Shown: piece after piece, positions 58,795 through 64,000 of the stretch | Position numbering within the stretch: position 1 is the stretch's first letter | Layout of the letters: every line of letters begins with the position of its first letter | Source: Micromonospora sp. Llam0 | Lineage (GTDB): Bacteria > Actinomycetota > Actinomycetes > Mycobacteriales > Micromonosporaceae | NCBI RefSeq assembly: GCF_003751085.1 | Contig: NZ_RJJY01000001.1 | Coordinates: forward strand, 2,852,001-2,916,000 | Length of the DNA stretch: 64,000 nt | Direction: 5' to 3' | Program-made: the position numbers and the translations under genes | Notes under the pieces: model-generated | What the model saw: the letters and a program-made list of their open reading frames with translations, nothing else | Database searches by the model: none | Told to the model about the DNA's origin: nothing

Positions 58795-60378
58795 TCAGTC
58801 GCGTCGCGGCCGGTCGTACGTCCAGTCCGGGCGCGCCGACGACCGCAGCTCCCGCAGACTGCGCTTCAGCACCTTGCCGGAGGGATTCGTCGGAAACTCG
58901 TCCACCACGTAGATCTCCTTCGGCACCTTGAAGCCGCCGAGGCGCTGCCGGGCGTGCGCGATCAGCGACTCGGCTTCCAGGCCGGGCCGGCCGATCACGA
59001 ACGCCACCGGGACCTCCAGCCACACCGGATGCGGCGCCGCCACCACCGACGCGGCCAGCACCAGCGGGTGGTCGGCCAGCACGTTCTCGATCTCGGCGCT
59101 GGACATGTTCTCCCCACCGCTGCGGATCATGTCCTTGAGCCGGTCCCGGATGTACAGGTAGCCGTCGGCGTCGAAGCGACCGATGTCGCCGGTGTGGAAC
59201 CATCCGTCGCGCCACGCCGCTCCGGTCGCCTGCGGATCGTCGAGATAGCCGGGGCTCACCTTCGGGCCGCGCGCGATCACCTCGCCGTCGTCACCGACCA
59301 GCACGTCGTTGCCGTCCGCGTCGACCACCCGCACCTGGACCCACGACACGGGCAGACCGACCGACCCCTGCTTGGACCGCATGTGCGCCTCGTCCAGATA
59401 CGTCAGGGCGCTGCACGTCTCGGTCAGACCGTAACCCTCGATCAGCCGGGCGTCCGGGAAGAGCTCCCGCGCCACGGCGAACAACGCCGACGTGACCTGC
59501 GAGTAGATGACCCACCGCACCGAGGACAGGTCGGCGGCGGCGACGTCGGCCGCACGGCGGACCATGTCGAGCATCGTCGCCGCCATCACCATGCCGGTGA
59601 TCCGCTCGGTCTCGATCGCCCGCAGCACCGCCGCCGGCTCGAACCGCCGGTGCAGCACCATCGTGCCGCCGACATGCCAGATACCGAAGCCCGGCAGGTC
59701 GGTGCCGCCAACGTGGTACAGCGGTGCGAAGTTGAGGATCCGGTCGCTCGACCGCAGCCCGAGCTCGACGATCTGGGCGTGCATGTTCATGTTCACGTTG
59801 CCGTGGGTGAGCAGCACTCCCTTGGGCAGCCCGGTCGTGCCGGAGGTGTAGACGATCCGGTGCAGGGCCGCGTCGTCGAGATCGGCGTCGGTGACCCGGG
59901 CACCCCGGTGGGCCTCGATCACCGCCCGCACGTCGACCCAGCCGTCGGCGATCGGTTCCAGCGCGAACCGGCGTACGGCAGCCGCCGGGCCGGCGCCCGC
60001 CCCGGTCAGGGCGGCCTCCGTCAAGGCGGCGTCGGTCAGCGCGGCGAACTCCGGGACCGTGGCGACCGCCTCGACCCGCGCGTGCCGCAGCAGCTGGGCC
60101 AGCTCCCCTGCGGTGAGCCGGTAGTTCAGTGGCACGAAGACCGCGCCGAGCTTCGACAACGCCAGCGACAGCAGCAGAAACTCGGGCACGTTGTTCGAGA
60201 TGATCGCCACTCGGGCGTCGCGGCGGATCCCCTCGGCCGCCAGACCCGCGGCCAGGGCCTCGACGTCGGCGGCGAGCTGGCGGTGGGTCCACCGCCGGTC
60301 CTCGAAGACCAGCGCGTCGGCGTCGGCGAACCGCCGGGCGTTGCCGGCCAGCATCGCGGCGACGTTCGCCGTACTCAT
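58795..60378 (-). CDS. Acyl-CoA synthetase (AMP-binding)
   Basis: A 527-residue ANL ligase with P-loop IVYTSGTTGLPKGVLLTHGN, LIEGYGLTETCSALTYL, hinge WFHTGDIGRFDADGYLYIRDRLKDMIRSGGENMSSAEIENV and catalytic lysine in FPTNPSGKVLKRSLREL. ATG 60376-60378 overlaps the stop of the next ligase by 4 nt. Having two adjacent ligases of the same subgroup suggests activation of successive intermediates, such as a side chain and a ring-derived acid. Confidence 0.9.
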   Translation of the reverse strand: MSTANVAAMLAGNARRFADADALVFEDRRWTHRQLAADVEALAAGLAAEGIRRDARVAIISNNVPEFLLLSLALSKLGAVFVPLNYRLTAGELAQLLRHARVEAVATVPEFAALTDAALTEAALTGAGAGPAAAVRRFALEPIADGWVDVRAVIEAHRGARVTDADLDDAALHRIVYTSGTTGLPKGVLLTHGNVNMNMHAQIVELGLRSSDRILNFAPLYHVGGTDLPGFGIWHVGGTMVLHRRFEPAAVLRAIETERITGMVMAATMLDMVRRAADVAAADLSSVRWVIYSQVTSALFAVARELFPDARLIEGYGLTETCSALTYLDEAHMRSKQGSVGLPVSWVQVRVVDADGNDVLVGDDGEVIARGPKVSPGYLDDPQATGAAWRDGWFHTGDIGRFDADGYLYIRDRLKDMIRSGGENMSSAEIENVLADHPLVLAASVVAAPHPVWLEVPVAFVIGRPGLEAESLIAHARQRLGGFKVPKEIYVVDEFPTNPSGKVLKRSLRELRSSARPDWTYDRPRRD

Positions 60379-61898
60379 CCGGTCACCGCCGTCTCCCGCA
60401 GCTGCTTCTTGAGCACCTTGCCGGAGTCGTTGCGCGGCAACGACGTCACGATCTGCACGTACTTCGGCACCTTGTACCGGGCCAGTTCGGCCCGGCAGTG
60501 CTCGCGGATCCCCTCCGCCGTGGTGGTCGCGTCGGCGCGCAGGATCACGTACGCCTTCGGGACCTCGTCCCAGGTCGGGTCCGGCACCCCGACGACGGCG
60601 ACCTCGCTGACATCGGGATGCCCGGCGATGACCCGTTCGACCTCAGCGCTGGCGATGTTCTCCCCACCGGACTTGATCAGGTCGGCGCGGCGGTCGACGA
60701 ACCACAGGTAGCCGTCGGCGTCGATCCGCCCGACGTCACCGGTCAGGAACCAACCGTCCCGGCGGGTCCGCCGGTTCGCCTCGTCGTCGTTCCAGTAGCC
60801 GGGTGAGATCTTCTCGCCCCGGATGATGATCTCCCCCTCGACACCGGGCGGCACCGGCTGGAAGTGCTCATCGACGATCCGGATGTGCACCCCCGGAAAC
60901 GGCGCGCCGAGCGCGCCGACCTTGCTCTGTTCGTGGGCGGCGTCCAGGTAGCAGACGCCGTTGCACAGCTCGGTCATGCCGAAGGTGTCCACCAGCCGTA
61001 CGTGCGGCAGCCGGCGTTTCACCTCGCGCCGCACGCTGGGCGCGACCCCGGCGAAGAGCAGGTAACGCAGCGACCCGAGGTCCGACTGGTCGTCGCGGTC
61101 GAGCAGGCCGAAGAGGATCTGCGCGGCCAGGACCATGCCGGTGATCCGCTCCCGGGCCACGGTCCGGGCGATGTCGGTGGCCTTGAACGTCGGGGTCAGC
61201 ACCATCGTCGCGCCCGCCACGAACGTCGCCAGACCAGGTGCCTCCAGACCGCTGACGTGGAACAGCGGCGCCGAGACGAGGATCCGGTCGGCTGCGGTGA
61301 GCTCCAGTTCGAGCACCTGCGCCAGGTGGTTCGCCGTCAGGTTGCCGCAGGTGTGGATCACGCCCTTGGGCCGTGCGGTGGTGCCGGAGGTGTAGAGCAG
61401 CCGGTGCACGTCGGTGGTGGTCTTCTCGGCGTCCGGCACCCGCACGCCGGGCGGCTGCGCGGCGAGCAGATCGGCCAGCCGACGGGCGTCGGCGACGGCC
61501 CGGGCACCGTTGGCCACGACGGTCCGCAGCCCGGTCGTAGCCACCAAGGTGGCGGCGGTGTCGGCGAAATCGTCGTCGTAGATCAGCCCGGTGACGCCGG
61601 CCTGGTCGATGACGTACGCCTGCTCGTGGGGGTGCAGCCGCCAGTTGAGCGGAACCGAGACCGCACCGAGACGGCTCAGCGCCAGCAGCTCGATGACGTA
61701 GGTGGCGGTGTTGCGGCCGAGCACCCCGACCAGGTCACCGTCGGCGATGCCGGCGTCGCGCAGTGCCGCCGCGTGCCGGTCGACGTCGGCGTCCAGTTCG
61801 GCGTACGTCCAGCGGGAATCCCCGTCGACCAGTGCCTCCCGGTCGGCGCGGCGCAGCGCCTGCCGGCGCAGCGTTTCGGTGAAGTTGCTGGTCGCCAT
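60375..61898 (-). CDS. Acyl-CoA synthetase (AMP-binding)
   Basis: A 507-residue ANL ligase with LLYTSGTTARPKGVIHTCGN, VDTFGMTELCNGVCYLDAAH, hinge WFLTGDVGRIDADGYLWFVDRRADLIKSGGENIASAEVERV and RNDSGKVLKKQLRETAV. It is a paralogue of the 58795-60378 ligase (shared ALxYLDEAH/VCYLDAAH region). The ATG at 61896-61898 overlaps the VOC stop (TGATG). The open frame upstream is not part of the protein. Confidence 0.9.
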   Translation of the reverse strand: MATSNFTETLRRQALRRADREALVDGDSRWTYAELDADVDRHAAALRDAGIADGDLVGVLGRNTATYVIELLALSRLGAVSVPLNWRLHPHEQAYVIDQAGVTGLIYDDDFADTAATLVATTGLRTVVANGARAVADARRLADLLAAQPPGVRVPDAEKTTTDVHRLLYTSGTTARPKGVIHTCGNLTANHLAQVLELELTAADRILVSAPLFHVSGLEAPGLATFVAGATMVLTPTFKATDIARTVARERITGMVLAAQILFGLLDRDDQSDLGSLRYLLFAGVAPSVRREVKRRLPHVRLVDTFGMTELCNGVCYLDAAHEQSKVGALGAPFPGVHIRIVDEHFQPVPPGVEGEIIIRGEKISPGYWNDDEANRRTRRDGWFLTGDVGRIDADGYLWFVDRRADLIKSGGENIASAEVERVIAGHPDVSEVAVVGVPDPTWDEVPKAYVILRADATTTAEGIREHCRAELARYKVPKYVQIVTSLPRNDSGKVLKKQLRETAVTG

Positions 61899-62392
61899 CA
61901 GTTGCCGCCCTCCCGCCGCCGGGCCAGGATCTCCTCCCGGGACGGCAGCGCCACGAACTCCAGCAGGTTGCCGTCGAGGTCGCGGGCCGCGAAGGCGGTG
62001 ATCGGCCCGTAGTTGTCGAGCAGGACCTGGTTCGGCGGGCTCAGACACTGCGCGCCCAGCTCGACCAGTCGTACGTGCAGTTCGTCCATCTCCGCCAGCG
62101 GCACCGCGAAGCTGAGCAGGAAGGTGCCCAGCTCCAGGTGTCCACCGGTCGCCGTCCGGGTCGCGGTGCCGTTCCACTCGATCAGTTCCAGCTGACCGAT
62201 CTGGCTCGGCCCCTGCAGGTACTGGACCCGGCCGGTGGTGCCGGCGGGCAGGCCCAGCGACACCTCGATGCCGGGGCCGGCGACGTCGGCCCGCAGCGTC
62301 CGGCGGTAGCCCAGCGCCTTCTCGTAGAAGTCCGCGGCGCGGTCGACGTCGGAGACGGTCACGGCCACGTGGTGTACCTCGCTCACCGGCAT
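61898..62392 (-). CDS. VOC-family (glyoxalase-like) protein
   Basis: A 164-residue vicinal-oxygen-chelate protein. The first half-module is VHHVAVTVSDVDRAADFYEKALGYRRTL and the second holds LLSFAVPLAEMDELHVRLVELGAQ and FAARDLDGNLLEFVAL. Candidate metal ligands are His9, a central Glu and the C-terminal Glu of LLEFV. It resembles methylmalonyl-CoA epimerase-like and extradiol-dioxygenase-like VOC proteins; which activity applies cannot be told. It is translationally coupled to the following ligase. Confidence 0.83.
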   Translation of the reverse strand: MPVSEVHHVAVTVSDVDRAADFYEKALGYRRTLRADVAGPGIEVSLGLPAGTTGRVQYLQGPSQIGQLELIEWNGTATRTATGGHLELGTFLLSFAVPLAEMDELHVRLVELGAQCLSPPNQVLLDNYGPITAFAARDLDGNLLEFVALPSREEILARRREGGN

Positions 62393-62416
62393 GGTGGCTC
62401 CCTTCCTTGACGCGGC

Positions 62417-63337
62417 TCAGGCGGTTGGACCGGCTGGTCCGGACAGGGCCCGCTGGATCAGCGTGACCTCGTCGGCGCCGCTGTCCGGGACGATGAAGTC
62501 GTCGAGCCGGCAGATCTCGTCGATCGACGCGCTGATGTCGTCGGGCGAGACCGGCTCGGCCCCGCCGTACCAGCCGGGGGTGACGCCGAGGAAGATCCGC
62601 CCGACCCGGCCGCCGCCGACGGTGAGGATGTGCCGGTTGAGCTGGCACTGCCCGGAGGCGAGGTAGGTCGCCACCGCGGCGACGTGCCGGGGGTCGAACC
62701 GGTCGGTCAGCTCACCGAGAAGATTCTCGGTCATCCGGGTCGCGGCGGTCGGTGCGATCGCGTTCACCAGGATGCCCCGGCGGGCTCCTTCCAGCGCGAG
62801 CACGTTCATCAGCCCGATCAGGCCGGCCTTGGCGGCCCCGTAGTTGGCCTGGCCGAAGTTGCCGAACAGCCCGGACGAGGAGCTGGTCAGCACGATCCGC
62901 CCGTACCCCCGCTCGGCCATCTGCCGCCACGCGGGCCGCAGCACATGGAACGCACCGGCGAGGTGCACGTCGAGGACCGCGGTGACGTCCTCCTCGCGCA
63001 TCTTGGCCAGCGTGCCGTCCCGCAGGATGCCGGCGTTGTGGATCACCGCGTCGATCCGGCCGTACTCTCCAACGGCCCGGGCGACGAGGTCGGCGCCGCC
63101 GGCGGCGGTGGCGACCGAGTCGGTCGACGCGACCGCGACACCGCCGGCGGCGCGGATCTCCTCGACCACCCGCTGCGCCGCACCGGAGGAACCCGAGCCG
63201 TCCACCGCCCCGCCGAGGTCGTTGACGACGACGCGGGCACCGCGTTCGGCCAGCAGCAGGGCGTGCGCCCGGCCGATCCCGTTGCCGGCGCCGGTGACGA
63301 CGACGACCTGCCCGTCGAGGCGCACCTCGGCGCTCAC
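62417..63337 (-). CDS. Short-chain dehydrogenase/reductase
   Basis: A 306-residue SDR of the multifunctional-enzyme type-2 (3-hydroxyacyl-CoA dehydrogenase) style. It has cofactor motif VVVTGAGNGIGRAHALLLAERG, the MFE-2-like VVNDLGGAVDGSGSS, NAG, and catalytic Ser plus Tyr-x3-Lys in VLTSSSSGLFGNFGQANYGAAKAG. The C-terminal 50 residues extend beyond a classical SDR. It would oxidise a 3-hydroxyacyl-CoA before thiolysis by the gene immediately upstream. GTG 63335-63337 overlaps the thiolase stop by 4 nt. Confidence 0.9.
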   Translation of the reverse strand: MSAEVRLDGQVVVVTGAGNGIGRAHALLLAERGARVVVNDLGGAVDGSGSSGAAQRVVEEIRAAGGVAVASTDSVATAAGGADLVARAVGEYGRIDAVIHNAGILRDGTLAKMREEDVTAVLDVHLAGAFHVLRPAWRQMAERGYGRIVLTSSSSGLFGNFGQANYGAAKAGLIGLMNVLALEGARRGILVNAIAPTAATRMTENLLGELTDRFDPRHVAAVATYLASGQCQLNRHILTVGGGRVGRIFLGVTPGWYGGAEPVSPDDISASIDEICRLDDFIVPDSGADEVTLIQRALSGPAGPTA

Positions 63338-64000
63338 CGCTGGCTCCCCAGCACCGCGACGAACGCCACGCAGGAACCGGGCTGCCCGCCGAGGTTCTGC
63401 GCGAGAGCCAACCGGGCGTCGGGCACCTGGCGGGCGCCGGCCGCACCCCGCAGCTGGGTGAAGCACTCGAACATCATCCGCAGCCCGGTGGCGCCGATCG
63501 GGTGGCCGAACGACTTGAGACCGCCGTCGGTGTTGACCGGCAACGCGCCGCCGAGGTCGTACCGGCCGTCGAGGATGTCCCGCCAGGCCTTGCCCCGCTC
63601 GGAGAAGCCTAGGTCCTCCATCAGCACCACCTCCGTCGGAGTGAAACAGTCGTGCACCTCGGCCAGCGAGATCTGTGTCGCCGGGTCGGTGACGCCCGCC
63701 TGGTCGTAGGCCTGTCGCGCCGCCCGCACCACCTCCGGGAAGGTGGTGAAGTCGTAGCCGTCGGTGGCCAGGCCCGCGCCCGAGCCGGCGACGAACCCCA
63801 TCCCGCGCAGGAACACCGGCTTGTCGGTGTAGCGGTAGGCGTCCTCGGCGCGGACCAGGATGGCCGCGGCGGCACCGTCGGACACGCCCGAGCAGTCCAG
63901 CACGCCGAGCTGACCGGCGATACGTGGCGCGTTCTCGACGGTCTCGGCGGAGACGGCCTTACGGAACTGGGCGCGTTCGTTCAACGCGCCGTTCGCGTGG
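63334..64000 (-). CDS. Thiolase / SCP2-type lipid-transfer protein, C-terminal part
   Basis: The frame is open to the window edge, so the N-terminus is missing. The visible 220 or so residues include GVSDGAAAAILVRAEDA, ISLAEVHDCFTPTEVVLMEDLGF, NTDGGLKSFGHPIGATGLRMMFE and QNLGGQPGSCVAFVAVLG. The GHPIGATG histidine and the NLGG..GSC-VAF cysteine position are the C-terminal active-site elements of the SCP-x-type thiolases used in steroid and branched-chain degradation. It would perform the final retro-Claisen step with the adjacent SDR. Confidence 0.9.
   Translation of the reverse strand, partial: HANGALNERAQFRKAVSAETVENAPRIAGQLGVLDCSGVSDGAAAAILVRAEDAYRYTDKPVFLRGMGFVAGSGAGLATDGYDFTTFPEVVRAARQAYDQAGVTDPATQISLAEVHDCFTPTEVVLMEDLGFSERGKAWRDILDGRYDLGGALPVNTDGGLKSFGHPIGATGLRMMFECFTQLRGAAGARQVPDARLALAQNLGGQPGSCVAFVAVLGSQR

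Noticed and set aside
60379..62648. Long upstream extension of the 60375 ligase frame through the VOC and SDR genes
   Set aside because: It is Arg/Gly/Pro-rich shadow sequence; the real start is ATG 61898, coupled to the VOC stop.
1..64000. CRISPR arrays, tRNA or rRNA genes
   Set aside because: Reading the intergenic regions on both strands, I found no regularly spaced repeats and no cloverleaf or rRNA-like sequence. A covariance-model scan would be decisive.

Overview
This window is high-GC actinomycete DNA. GTG starts are frequent, genes often overlap by 4 nt, and there are F420/FMN luciferase-like oxidoreductases, a SARP regulator, a VKOR-DsbA pair and a DUF574-type methyltransferase. Gene content and style suggest Micromonosporaceae, but that is inference because no rRNA or taxonomic marker is present. 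I saw no tRNA, rRNA or CRISPR array.

Layout. (1) 1-8.1 kb: a minus-strand CUT1-type ABC importer operon (lipoprotein binding protein, two permeases, two ATPases, one of which lacks the H-loop histidine), a divergent GntR/FCD regulator, a DJ-1/PfpI protein with a strong palindromic operator in front of it, and an alpha/beta hydrolase. (2) 8.2-12.3 kb: one dead cation/proton antiporter gene on the minus strand, cut into three pieces by a solitary TnpB element and an IS110-family element that carries a plausible bridge RNA. (3) 12.35-15.5 kb: a Gfo/Idh/MocA oxidoreductase, a ThuA-like protein and a secreted carboxypeptidase-regulatory-domain protein. (4) 16.0-37.7 kb: a plus-strand biosynthetic gene cluster. 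A SARP regulator is followed by a tightly packed set: a GT2-flippase fusion, class III aminotransferase, NAD-epimerase, UbiA-type polyprenyl-phosphate transferase, second GT2 and EEP hydrolase. Then come an MFS exporter, a 3052-residue PKS-NRPS (KS-AT-ACP-aminotransferase-luciferase monooxygenase-C-A-PCP) and a free-standing C domain with a TubC docking domain. (5) 38-44.4 kb: a GH5-ricin B secreted hydrolase, a spermidine-synthase-like protein, VKOR plus DsbA, a nitronate monooxygenase-like protein and a DUF574-type methyltransferase. (6) 44.7-46.7 kb: a second TnpB element whose flanks are pieces of two unrelated genes, a CBM2 tail and a truncated PaaX regulator. (7) 46.7-64 kb: an acyl-CoA catabolic cluster with four acyl-CoA ligases, two acyl-CoA dehydrogenases, a crotonase, SDR, thiolase (runs off the end), four stand-alone luciferase-like monooxygenases, two VOC proteins and a metallo-beta-lactamase-fold hydrolase. 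Two of its promoters share a near-identical 21-bp box.

Most interesting system: the PKS-NRPS is built to make an alpha-hydroxy-beta-amino acyl group (KS/AT extension, on-line transamination of the beta-keto, then FMN oxygenation) and join it to an amino acid, probably aromatic. That is the warhead logic of microginin/bestatin-type aminopeptidase inhibitors. Unusually, it is embedded in an apparent operon with a polyprenyl-phosphate sugar module and has no loading module or thioesterase. The second notable set is the three RNA-guided-type mobile elements. The ends of TnpB copy 1 can be placed closely enough that removing it in silico restores the antiporter reading frame.
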